From Desulfovibrio sp. Marseille-P6017 (lineage in GTDB: Bacteria > Bacillota_A > Clostridia > Peptostreptococcales > Peptostreptococcaceae), in assembly GCA_900604495.1 (NCBI GenBank), contig UWOR01000001.1:124001-188000 (forward strand): a stretch of 64,000 nucleotides of DNA, in the 5' to 3' direction. The translations under genes were made by a program, and so were the position numbers. Below are positions 56,616 through 64,000 of the stretch, piece after piece (position 1 is the stretch's first letter; the number at the start of each line of letters is the position of its first letter). The notes beneath the pieces were generated by a model. The model did not search any database, had not been told where the DNA came from, and saw nothing but the letters and a program-made list of their open reading frames with translations.

Positions 56616-58676
56616 TTAATTTAGCGAAATTTCTCTTGCTAAATGCTCAAATTTATCAATTATCTCATTTTTCAGCAATTTATTTTCATTTTTTTGTAAT
56701 TTCATGTCTTCCCCTATTATATAACGAGCTTCTTGTTGAGCTATTTTTAATATCTTCATATGTTTAAATATATTAGCTATTTTTAACTCTGGAAGTCCAT
56801 GCTGTCTTGTACCAAAAAATTCTCCTGGCCCTCTTATTTCTAAATCTTTTTCAGATATTTTAAATCCATCGTTAGTCTCTTCCATTATCGACATTCTTTG
56901 CTTACAAACGTCTGATTTAGATGCATATATTAGTATACAATAAGATTTATGTTTTCCTCTCCCTACACGTCCTCTCAGCTGATGCAATTGTGCAAGGCCA
57001 AATCTTTCTGCATTCTCAATTATCATTAACGTTGAATTTGGAACATTAACTCCAACTTCTATAACAGTGGTTGATACTAGTATGTCTAAATCTTTATTTT
57101 TAAAACTTTTCATAATACTTTCTTTTTCACTAGCTTTCATTTTACCATGTAAAAGCCCTACTCTTAAATCCGAAAAATACTCTTGCTTTAATTCTTCTAC
57201 CAATTCTACAGCTGCTTTAGCTTCTATAGATTCACTTTCTTCAACTAAAGGGCAAACAATATATACTTGTCTACCTTTTTCTACCTCATCTCTTACTAAA
57301 TTATTATAAGCTCTATCTCTTTTGTCTTTACTTACAGCAATAGTATCTATTGGTTGCCTTCCTGGAGGTAGTTCATCAATAATAGATATATCCAAATCTC
57401 CATATAATATAAGTGCTAAAGTTCTTGGTATAGGTGTTGCTGTCATAACTAATACATCTGGGTTATTACCTTTATCAGAAAGTTTTCCTCTTTGTCTAAC
57501 ACCAAATCTATGTTGCTCATCTGTTATTACTATACCTAAGTTATTAAACTCTACTTTATCTTCAATTAAAGCATGTGTTCCTATTAATATATCTATTTCT
57601 TTATTTTTTACTCTTTCAAGTACCTTTTCTTTTTGTTTTTTAGTAAGGCTTCCAACTAAAAGTTCTACATTCATTCCAAATTCTTTGAGAGTTTCACTTA
57701 AGGATATATAATGTTGCTCTGCTAATATTTCTGTAGGAGCCATTAGTGCACCTTGATATCCATTTAAAACACAGTTTGCTAATGCTAATAATGCAACTAC
57801 CGTTTTTCCAGATCCAACATCTCCTTGTACTAATCTATTCATTACTTTAGTAGATTCCATATCCTCAATAATTTCATTTAAAGCTCTACTTTGTGCATTA
57901 GTTAGCTTAAATGGTAATGAGTTTATTATATCTTTTAAATTTTCATTTTTCTCAAATTTTATTCCTTCAATTTCAGTTACTCCATTTTTAAACATAAATA
58001 AACCTAATTGAAGTATTAAAAACTCTTCAAAAATTATCCTATATAGTGCAATTTTAAAACTTTCTTTGTTACTTGGTGAATGAATATTTCTAATTGCATA
58101 ATCTATACTACATAATTTGTATTTATCTATTATATTTTTAGGTAAATATTCTTTTATAACTAATTCTTTATTTGATAATACAGATTTAATTATACTAATG
58201 ATCTCCTTATTTGTAACACCAAATGTAAGAGGATATATAGGCATAATTTTACATGTATTTTTAGGAGCATTACTAAGATGCTCAATCTCACAAGAACTTA
58301 ACTCTATACTTTTAAATTCTTTTTTTACTTTTCCAAAAACTAAAATAGTATCTCCACTTCTAAATGTATTGCTTACATATGGTTGGTTAAAAAAAACTAA
58401 TTTTGCATATCCAGTTTCATCTTTTACATCAACCTTAGTTAAAGTCATTCCTTTTCGTGGAGTACTAGTAGTAATTCCTACAATAACTGCTTTTATAGTA
58501 GCTTTATCTTCATTTTTTAACTGAGATATCTTCTTTAAATTATTTCTATCTTCATATTGTCTAGGAAAGTAATATAATAAATCCTTCAAAGTAAAAATTC
58601 CTAATTTATTTAGCTTATATGCTTTTTTAGGACCTATTCCTTTTACATATTGTATATCTTTTTTTAAATCACTCAT
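56616..58676 (-). CDS. recG: ATP-dependent DNA helicase RecG
   Basis: Remodels stalled forks and Holliday junctions. N-terminal wedge domain with YVKGIGPKKAYKLNKLGI, then helicase motifs: RLVQGDVGSGKTVVALLAL (Walker A), ITDEQHRFGVRQR (DEQH), VMTATPIPRTLALILYGD, and STTVIEVGVNVPNSTLMII with QLHQLRGRVGRG. About 686 aa. ATG at 58676 follows AGGTGATAACT; the GTG at 58685 is part of that site. Confidence 0.96.
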   Translation of the reverse strand: MSDLKKDIQYVKGIGPKKAYKLNKLGIFTLKDLLYYFPRQYEDRNNLKKISQLKNEDKATIKAVIVGITTSTPRKGMTLTKVDVKDETGYAKLVFFNQPYVSNTFRSGDTILVFGKVKKEFKSIELSSCEIEHLSNAPKNTCKIMPIYPLTFGVTNKEIISIIKSVLSNKELVIKEYLPKNIIDKYKLCSIDYAIRNIHSPSNKESFKIALYRIIFEEFLILQLGLFMFKNGVTEIEGIKFEKNENLKDIINSLPFKLTNAQSRALNEIIEDMESTKVMNRLVQGDVGSGKTVVALLALANCVLNGYQGALMAPTEILAEQHYISLSETLKEFGMNVELLVGSLTKKQKEKVLERVKNKEIDILIGTHALIEDKVEFNNLGIVITDEQHRFGVRQRGKLSDKGNNPDVLVMTATPIPRTLALILYGDLDISIIDELPPGRQPIDTIAVSKDKRDRAYNNLVRDEVEKGRQVYIVCPLVEESESIEAKAAVELVEELKQEYFSDLRVGLLHGKMKASEKESIMKSFKNKDLDILVSTTVIEVGVNVPNSTLMIIENAERFGLAQLHQLRGRVGRGKHKSYCILIYASKSDVCKQRMSIMEETNDGFKISEKDLEIRGPGEFFGTRQHGLPELKIANIFKHMKILKIAQQEARYIIGEDMKLQKNENKLLKNEIIDKFEHLAREISLN

Positions 58677-58696
58677 AGTTATCACCTATTACGCAA

Positions 58697-58743
58697 AAGT
58701 CCTGTATAACCAACTAAACGGTAGTAAGATTATACAGGACTTT
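58697..58743 (-). terminator. stem-loop after fakA
   Basis: AAGTCCTGTATAA pairs with TTATACAGGACTT (13 bp) with a 20-nt loop, in the gap between fakA and recG. Only four T follow on the minus strand, so it may be partial. Confidence 0.6.
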
Positions 58744-58750
58744 AAAATCA

Positions 58751-60379
58751 TTATTCAACTGAAATTAAGTAATAATAAAGAGGTTGTCCTCCATAGTATA
58801 ACTCTACATCTATATCTTCAAACTTCTCTTCTAATTCGTCACGAAGATTGTTAGCTTGTTCTTCACTTACATCTTCTCCATAGAATAAAGTTATTATTGC
58901 GCTATCTTCATCAACTAAGTTTTCTACAAGTTTTGTAGTTATTTCATCTACACCTTCACCTGCAGCTTGTAATTTTCCTTCTGCTATAGCAATTATATTT
59001 CCTTCTTTAACTTCAACATCATTCATAACTGTATCCCTAACAGCATAAGTTACTTGACCAGATTTAACTAATCCTAAAGCATCCATCATTGCAGCTTCAT
59101 TCTCTTCAACGCTAGCTTCTCCATTAAAGCTTACTAAAGCTGTAAATCCTTGCGGAGTATTTTTAGTAGGTATAACTACTATATTTTTATCACTTAGTTC
59201 TTTTGCTTGGTTTGCAGCCATTATTATGTTTGAGTTATTTGGGAATATAAATATATTTTTTGCATTTATTGTATCTATTGCATTCATAAAATCTTCTGTA
59301 CTTGGGTTCATAGTTTGACCACCCTCAATTATATGATCAACACCAAAATCTTTAAATATTTTAGCTAAACCATCTCCCATAGAAGTTGCTATAAATCCAA
59401 ACTCTTTTTCTTCTTCAACTGTAGACGCACTTTCATAGTTTGACTCTATTAAAGTATTCTCATGTTGAAGCTTCATATTTTCTATTTTGATAGTTAATAA
59501 TTGTCCATATGCTAATGCTTCTTGTAAAGCAAGTCCTGGATCATTAGTATGAACATGAACTTTAATTACACCTTCATCTCCAACTACAGCTAAGCTATCT
59601 CCATATTTAAGCATTATATCTCTTATTTGAGTATCATCTACTTTATCACTTTCTAATATAAACTCTGTACAGTATTGGAATTTTATATCTTCTGTAGATA
59701 TATTTCCTTGTGCTGATTTAACTTCTTTTATTTCTGTTGAACCTGCATCTTGTATATCTATATGATTTCCGTTTAATTCACTTAGCATACCTTCATATAC
59801 AAGAACTAATCCTTTACCACCTGAGTCTACAACGCCAGCTTCTTTTAAAGCTTTTAATAATTCTGGTGTTCTATTTAATGAGTTATTAGCTTCTACTATA
59901 ACTAATTCTAGGAACTTAACAAAGTCATCTTCACTCTTAGCTATTTTTATTGCAGCTTCACTACTTTCTCTCACTACTGTTAGTATAGTTCCTTCTATAG
60001 GCTTTATTACCGCTTTATAGGCAGTATCTGACCCTGATTTTAGAGCATTTGCAAAATCCATTGTAGTTAATTCTTCTTTTCCTTCTATAGACTTTGCTAT
60101 ACCTCTTATTATTTGAGATAATATAACTCCTGAGTTACCTCTTGCTCCCATAAGAGAACCTTTAGATAAAGCCTTACCTATATTAGTTATTTCATTATTG
60201 TCTACTTTAGATAATTCTTTCATTGCATAAGAAATAGTTAATGACATGTTTGTTCCTGTATCACCATCTGGAACTGGGAATACATTCAACTTATCAACTA
60301 ATTCTTTATGATTTTGAAGATTGTTTGCACCTGATACAAACATATCTCTTAATTTTTTTCCGTCTATATTTTGGATCAT
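58751..60379 (-). CDS. fakA: fatty acid kinase catalytic subunit FakA-like (DhaL domain)
   Basis: 542 aa. The N-terminal DhaL kinase domain has VFPVPDGDTGTNMSLT and GARGNSGVILSQI; a middle domain and a C-terminal DegV-adaptor-type region follow (DVELYYGGQPLYYYLISVE at the end). Works with a FakB fatty-acid-binding protein to make acyl-phosphate, which PlsX/PlsY then use. Downstream of the Asp23 gene yloU, the conserved yloU-yloV pair. Confidence 0.88.
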   Translation of the reverse strand: MIQNIDGKKLRDMFVSGANNLQNHKELVDKLNVFPVPDGDTGTNMSLTISYAMKELSKVDNNEITNIGKALSKGSLMGARGNSGVILSQIIRGIAKSIEGKEELTTMDFANALKSGSDTAYKAVIKPIEGTILTVVRESSEAAIKIAKSEDDFVKFLELVIVEANNSLNRTPELLKALKEAGVVDSGGKGLVLVYEGMLSELNGNHIDIQDAGSTEIKEVKSAQGNISTEDIKFQYCTEFILESDKVDDTQIRDIMLKYGDSLAVVGDEGVIKVHVHTNDPGLALQEALAYGQLLTIKIENMKLQHENTLIESNYESASTVEEEKEFGFIATSMGDGLAKIFKDFGVDHIIEGGQTMNPSTEDFMNAIDTINAKNIFIFPNNSNIIMAANQAKELSDKNIVVIPTKNTPQGFTALVSFNGEASVEENEAAMMDALGLVKSGQVTYAVRDTVMNDVEVKEGNIIAIAEGKLQAAGEGVDEITTKLVENLVDEDSAIITLFYGEDVSEEQANNLRDELEEKFEDIDVELYYGGQPLYYYLISVE

Positions 60380-60394
60380 TTTTTTCCTCCTAAA

Positions 60395-60745
60395 TTACTT
60401 AACTCGAATTCCTTGAACATTAATGTCTATCTTACTTACTTTTAAAGCCGTCATCTTTTCAACTGTATATTTTACTCTATCTATTATGTTGTTTGCAACT
60501 GTAGATATATTTGTTCCGTACTGTATTATAACATAAAGTTCTATCGCTATGGTATTGTCTTCTAACTCTTCTACCTTAACACCTTTAGTAGCATTTTCAC
60601 CTTTTAATAATTCTACTATACCCTTAGATTTATATCCTAAACCTACTAAACCGTAACTTTCCATTGCAGCTCTATATACTATTTGAGCTATTACTTGCTT
60701 ATCTATTTCTACGTATCCATATTCATTAGTTAATCTTGCACTCAT
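60395..60745 (-). CDS. Asp23/Gls24 family protein YloU
   Basis: 116 aa with NEYGYVEIDKQVIAQIVYRA, DNTIAIELYVIIQYGTNIS and KVSKIDINVQGIRVK, the Asp23 domain. No charged tail, unlike the copy at 35625. Role unknown; nearly always next to fakA (yloV). Confidence 0.88.
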   Translation of the reverse strand: MSARLTNEYGYVEIDKQVIAQIVYRAAMESYGLVGLGYKSKGIVELLKGENATKGVKVEELEDNTIAIELYVIIQYGTNISTVANNIIDRVKYTVEKMTALKVSKIDINVQGIRVK

Positions 60746-61112
60746 GGCTTGACCCCCTTAAATTAATTTTTATTTTTATTTTGCACAAAAATCATTTAAA
60801 AATATCGCTTTAGGTAATATTAATTCTAATTACTATAATACTATAAATATAGTATATTTTAAACCTACTTAGTTCTTTTTAATATTAAAAATTAATTAAA
60901 TAGGCACATAGCAATATATTCTAGCTTAGTTTTTTATTTTTTGTATTTACTTTATAATGAATTATATATATAATTTTATATTATAGTTGCAAATTGTTCA
61001 ATAATAATATATAAGACAAATATATATTTCTATTGCAGAAATTAAATATTTGTGTTAATATAAATATGTTTTTAGTCTTTAAATAGTTATCATTTTAAGG
61101 AGGTGTACGATA
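60746..61112. other. divergent intergenic region yloU / rpmB
   Basis: 367 AT-rich bases with no supported ORF. The right part holds the rpmB promoter. An 18-base AT-rich palindrome lies at 60838-60855. The yloU promoter is not clear; TATTAT-like sequences near 60835-60850 (minus strand) are candidates only. Confidence 0.35.
61033..61061 (+). promoter_or_regulatory. probable rpmB promoter
   Basis: TTGCAG (-35) and TAATAT (-10) with 17-nt spacing, about 50 nt before the rpmB ATG. Both hexamers match 4 of 6. Confidence 0.45.
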
Positions 61113-61301
61113 ATGGCGAAAGTATGTAGCGTATGTGGTAAAGGGAAGGTTTCTGGAAACCAAGTATCACACTCAAATAGACACAGCAGAAGAACTTGGT
61201 CTGCTAACTTAAGAAGCGTTAGAGCTGTAATAGATGGAACTCCTAAGAGAGTTAAAGTTTGTACTAGATGTTTACGTTCTGGTAAAGTTGAAAGAGCTTA
61301 A
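61113..61301 (+). CDS. rpmB: ribosomal protein L28
   Basis: 62 aa, starting MAKVCSVCGKGKVSGNQVSH and containing HSRRTWSANLR and CTRCLRSGKV, which are L28 blocks with two Cys pairs. AAGGAGG before the ATG. Transcribed alone, divergent from yloU and convergent with spoVM. Confidence 0.96.
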   Translation: MAKVCSVCGKGKVSGNQVSHSNRHSRRTWSANLRSVRAVIDGTPKRVKVCTRCLRSGKVERA

Positions 61302-61316
61302 TAATTTATTATTAAA

Positions 61317-61344
61317 AAAAGCCTACTGATATAAGTAGGCTTTT
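61317..61344. terminator. bidirectional terminator rpmB / spoVM
   Basis: AAAAGCCTACT pairs with AGTAGGCTTTT around a 6-nt loop, T run on the plus side and A-rich run on the other. Confidence 0.9.
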
Positions 61345-61363
61345 ATTTTTTTATTCTATATGC

Positions 61364-61441
61364 TTATTTTTTCTCTTTTCTCATAAATTTTAATACTATA
61401 TTAGATAGCCACTTCGGTAATTTTATTGTTACCATTTTCAT
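61364..61441 (-). CDS. spoVM: stage V sporulation protein M
   Basis: 25 aa: MKMVTIKLPKWLSNIVLKF then MRKEKK. The TIKLPK(F/W)L core and the amphipathic basic helix match SpoVM of Bacillus (MKFYTIKLPKFLGG...). SpoVM recognises the convex forespore membrane and anchors SpoIVA. GGAGGG lies 7 nt before the ATG. The locus, between rpmB and the thiN-rpe-rsgA genes, is the same as in Bacillus. Confidence 0.9.
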   Translation of the reverse strand: MKMVTIKLPKWLSNIVLKFMRKEKK

Positions 61442-61529
61442 ATTCTATCCCTCCATTTTATAAACTATTATATAATTTCTATATATTATATTTATTCACA
61501 TAATACTAAATATATATTTAATATTTTAC

Positions 61530-61679
61530 TTAATATAAAAATAATAAGACTCCACAAACTATAAGAACAACTGCTGTAAGTATGGTGAAAATCCAATTAG
61601 GTAATATCATGGATATTATTACTGCTGCACCCGTTGCCATACATATTATACCTAATAATCCTTTGGATTGATTTTTCAT
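61530..61679 (-). CDS. small two-helix membrane protein
   Basis: 49 aa, read from the sequence: MKNQSKGLLGIICMATGAAV, a Pro-Asn-Trp turn, and a second helix ending VCGVLLFLY. It has a strong AAGGAGG 7 nt before its ATG, which argues that it is real. No family recognised. It lies between spoVM and thiN on the same strand, so it may be cotranscribed with spoVM; a role in sporulation is only a guess. Confidence 0.7.
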   Translation of the reverse strand: MKNQSKGLLGIICMATGAAVIISMILPNWIFTILTAVVLIVCGVLLFLY

Positions 61680-61770
61680 AACACACCTCCTTACTCATTA
61701 CCATTCTTATTTATAATTTAATTTATGCAACTTAAAATATATTTAGACCTGCCCTTATTTTTATAACATA

Positions 61771-61800
61771 AAAAAAGCATACTATTAGGCATGCTTTTTT
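61771..61800 (-). terminator. thiN terminator
   Basis: AAAAAAGCAT pairs with ATGCTTTTTT around a 10-nt loop, adjoining the thiN stop codon, with a T run on both strands. Confidence 0.85.
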
Positions 61801-61803
61801 TAT

Positions 61804-62451
61804 TTATTTTTTTATATTCTTTATTATAAGTAATGTACCTTGATTTACACTTACCTTACAATTATTATCTAACATAACATTTGAAATTCCTAATGGCACT
61901 GAATACTTCATATTATGATTTACTAACGGATATTCTAAATTTTCAAGAGTAACTCCATTAGCATCTCCATTAATTGGTATTACAGATATTAAATCCCCTT
62001 TATTTCCATTAATAATTACCTGCTCATTAATAAGTATATTTATCTCTTCATCTTCTGATAGTATTCTAGGCTTAATACCTTTTTCTTTAACATAGTAAAG
62101 TAAGTTAATATTAGCTATTGTATGATCTATTCTTCCACCTAAAGCTCCTATAAAGTCAATTTCTTTTGCATTAAGATTTTGAGCTAAAAATATACAAATC
62201 TCAGAGTCAGTCTCATCTTTTTTTGCTGGAAATTTTTTAAAAGAAACGTTCTTTTTCCTATAATAATCTACAATATCTGATTTTGCAGAATCTAAATCAC
62301 CAATGATATAATCAGGTATAACCCCCATATTATATAAATGATTTGCTCCTCCATCTGCACAAATAATAAAATCATATTTCTCATTTTCTATTATAAATTT
62401 AGTTTTATTATAATCTTTAATTTCTCCATTAAGAACGATACATACTTTCAT
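61804..62451 (-). CDS. thiN: thiamine pyrophosphokinase
   Basis: Transfers diphosphate from ATP to thiamine. FIICADGGANHLYNMGVIPD and YIIGDLDSAKSD, KKDETDSEICIFLA and FIGALGGRIDHTIANI are the TPK motifs; the C-terminal domain has NQGTLLIIKN. 215 aa. Order rsgA-rpe-thiN as in Bacillus. Confidence 0.94.
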   Translation of the reverse strand: MKVCIVLNGEIKDYNKTKFIIENEKYDFIICADGGANHLYNMGVIPDYIIGDLDSAKSDIVDYYRKKNVSFKKFPAKKDETDSEICIFLAQNLNAKEIDFIGALGGRIDHTIANINLLYYVKEKGIKPRILSEDEEINILINEQVIINGNKGDLISVIPINGDANGVTLENLEYPLVNHNMKYSVPLGISNVMLDNNCKVSVNQGTLLIIKNIKK

Positions 62452-62459
62452 TTTGCCAC

Positions 62460-63116
62460 CTATATAGATGCATTTTTTCTAAATAATTTTACAGTTTCTT
62501 CTATATTATCACTATTAAATATAGCCGATCCTGCTACTATAACATTAGCACCTGCATCTACTACTTTATGAACATTTTCTGGCTTTATTCCACCATCGAC
62601 TTGAATATCTACACTTAAGTTTCTAGAGTCTATAATTTCTTTTAATTCTTTTATTTTAGGTATCATACCTTCTATAAAAGATTGACCTCCAAATCCAGGA
62701 TTAACAGTCATTATTAAAACCATATCAACATCGTCTAATACATGCTTAATACTTTCTATTGGAGTAGCTGGATTTAAAGCAACTCCTGCTTTTATATTAT
62801 AAGATTTTATATTTTGTATAGTTCTATGAAGATGTTTACACGCTTCTTGGTGTACAACTATCATATCACATCCAGCATTTACAAACTCTTTTATGTAGTT
62901 ATCTGGATTTTCTATCATAAGATGTGCATCAAATACCATTTTAACATCTTTTCTCAAAGACTTTACAATCCCAGGACCTAAAGTTATATTAGGAACAAAG
63001 TGACCGTCCATTACATCTATGTGTAAGTATTCACAACCTGCATTTTCTACTTTCTTTACATCTTCTAATAATCTTGCAAAATCTGCTGATAGTATCGATG
63101 GTGCTAATTTGATCAT
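62460..63116 (-). CDS. rpe: ribulose-phosphate 3-epimerase
   Basis: Pentose phosphate pathway, ribulose 5-phosphate to xylulose 5-phosphate. MIKLAPSILSADFARLLED start, YLHIDVMDGHFVPNITLGP, VLIMTVNPGFGGQSFI and VDGGIKPENV are diagnostic of the TIM-barrel family. ATG at 63116 has AAGGAG upstream; an open frame to 63158 overlaps the end of rsgA. 218 aa. Confidence 0.95.
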   Translation of the reverse strand: MIKLAPSILSADFARLLEDVKKVENAGCEYLHIDVMDGHFVPNITLGPGIVKSLRKDVKMVFDAHLMIENPDNYIKEFVNAGCDMIVVHQEACKHLHRTIQNIKSYNIKAGVALNPATPIESIKHVLDDVDMVLIMTVNPGFGGQSFIEGMIPKIKELKEIIDSRNLSVDIQVDGGIKPENVHKVVDAGANVIVAGSAIFNSDNIEETVKLFRKNASI

Positions 63117-63117
63117 T

Positions 63118-64000
63118 TTAATATCTCCTTTTTCCTTGTTTACTTTGTCTAATTTCATTTAAAAGCTGTATATAGCTATCATATCTTTCTTTAGATATTT
63201 CTTCATTTTCTACAGCTTCTTTAACCCCACATCCAGGTTCATTTTCATGAATACACCTAGATCCAAATTTACAATCATCAAAGTTATCAAATTCTATAAA
63301 ATAATCTTTAAGTTCATTTTCTTCTATATCATCTAAAGTTAATGAACTAAACCCTGGAGTGTCTGCAACCATACCTCCACAATCTAATTTTAATAACTCT
63401 GCATGTCTTGTAGTATGTTTACCTCTTTTTATTTTATCACTTACTTCTCCTGTTTGTAACATAAAATTACTATCTATTTCATTTAGTAAGCTTGATTTTC
63501 CAACTCCAGATGGACCAGCAAATACAACAACATTTCCACTTAGTTCATCTTTTATTTTATCAATATTTAATTTAGTTTTATTACTTACAGGTATTACTTT
63601 ATATCCACTTAGTTCATATATATTAGTTATCTTTTCCAAAGTATTATCATCATCTAAGTCAGCTTTAGTAAGTACTATTACTATTTCTAAACCTTCCTTT
63701 TCAGCTAAAACTATAAATCTATCTAATAAAGATAAATGTGGTTTTGGATTTTTTACTGCAAATACTATTAATGCTTTATCTACATTAGCAATTGGTGGTC
63801 TAATTAATTCCGTATCCCTTTTATCTATTTCTTCTACTACACCTTTTTTAGTTTCTTCATCTACTATACTTATTTCTACTCTATCCCCTACTAGAGGAGT
63901 TACTTTTTGCTTTCTAAAAATTCCCCTAGCTCTACATTCATAAATTCCCTTTTCTGTATCTACGTAATAAAATCCCCCTATTCCTTTTATAATCTTTCCT
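63118..64000 (-). CDS. rsgA: ribosome-assembly GTPase RsgA (start outside window)
   Basis: Circularly permuted GTPase acting in late 30S maturation. The frame is open to the window edge: N-terminal OB fold GKIIKGIGGFYYVDTEKGI, VGDRVEIS, and IRPPIANVDKALIVFAV. The G4 motif TKAD precedes G1 GPSGVGKSSLLNEI and G3 DTPGFSS, the permuted order. C-terminal zinc region CKFGSRCIHENEPGC. Only a few N-terminal residues appear to be missing. It is followed by rpe and thiN. Confidence 0.94.
   Translation of the reverse strand, partial: GKIIKGIGGFYYVDTEKGIYECRARGIFRKQKVTPLVGDRVEISIVDEETKKGVVEEIDKRDTELIRPPIANVDKALIVFAVKNPKPHLSLLDRFIVLAEKEGLEIVIVLTKADLDDDNTLEKITNIYELSGYKVIPVSNKTKLNIDKIKDELSGNVVVFAGPSGVGKSSLLNEIDSNFMLQTGEVSDKIKRGKHTTRHAELLKLDCGGMVADTPGFSSLTLDDIEENELKDYFIEFDNFDDCKFGSRCIHENEPGCGVKEAVENEEISKERYDSYIQLLNEIRQSKQGKRRY

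Noticed and set aside
60838..60855. AT-rich palindrome ATACTAT/ATAGTAT as an operator
   Set aside because: Made almost only of A and T in an AT-rich gap, expected by chance, and no regulator is linked.

Overview
The window is low-GC Firmicutes chromosome. It carries a nearly complete set of endospore genes (spo0A, spoIVB, spoIIIAA-AH, spoIIM, sigK, spoVM, ylbJ). The gene order, a SigK without a pro-sequence, and a ferredoxin-domain lactate dehydrogenase/Etf operon point to the Clostridia. I infer a relative of Clostridioides difficile in the Peptostreptococcaceae (Paraclostridium, Romboutsia and Terrisporobacter are the kind of genera meant). The species cannot be fixed from the sequence alone. 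Nearly all genes are on the minus strand; tmcAL, ylbJ and rpmB are the exceptions. I found no tRNA, rRNA, insertion sequence, prophage or CRISPR array.

Layout from low to high coordinates. (1) 1-6600: two prepilin-like genes, aroE, and two unusual PAS sensor-kinase-like genes, one of them apparently split in two. (2) 6784-12700: sigK, a class B penicillin-binding protein, then udk, trhP-like, trmR and mltG, which is the conserved wobble-uridine/uridine-kinase block. (3) 12858-24450: nucleoside salvage (pdp, punA, deoB), a degenerate XerD-like gene, spoIIM, nudF, a DUF3866 gene, a steA/steB-like pair with two lipid-linked-sugar enzymes, and a frameshifted cca. (4) 24594-41355: spo0A, spoIVB, recN, tlyA, dxs, yuiD, ispA, xseBA, a TsaD-like paralogue, nusB, an Asp23 gene and the whole spoIIIA operon. 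(5) 41464-46381: plsX, rpmF, yceD, ackA, tmcAL. (6) 46440-53633: a lactate-oxidation operon (regulator, permease, racemase, EtfB, EtfA, FAD dehydrogenase). (7) 53780-64000: ylbJ, coaD, rsmD, recG, fakA, yloU, rpmB, spoVM, a small membrane ORF, thiN, rpe, rsgA.

How it fits together. The sporulation genes cover initiation (Spo0A with a SigH-type promoter), engulfment (SpoIIM), mother-cell to forespore communication (SpoIIIA, SpoIVB) and late mother-cell events (SigK, SpoVM, YlbJ). The lactate operon feeds lactate electrons through a ferredoxin-containing Etf complex, and ackA recovers ATP from acetyl phosphate.

Most notable points. Two neighbouring sensor kinases have complementary defects: one lacks the phospho-accepting histidine, the other lacks the ATP-binding motifs. 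Hairpins that would hide the ribosome binding site sit in front of spoIIM and the class B PBP gene. The XerD-like recombinase at the usual xerD locus has lost catalytic residues. The cca gene is frameshifted near its 3' end. The sites where fatty-acid synthesis genes often sit hold none.
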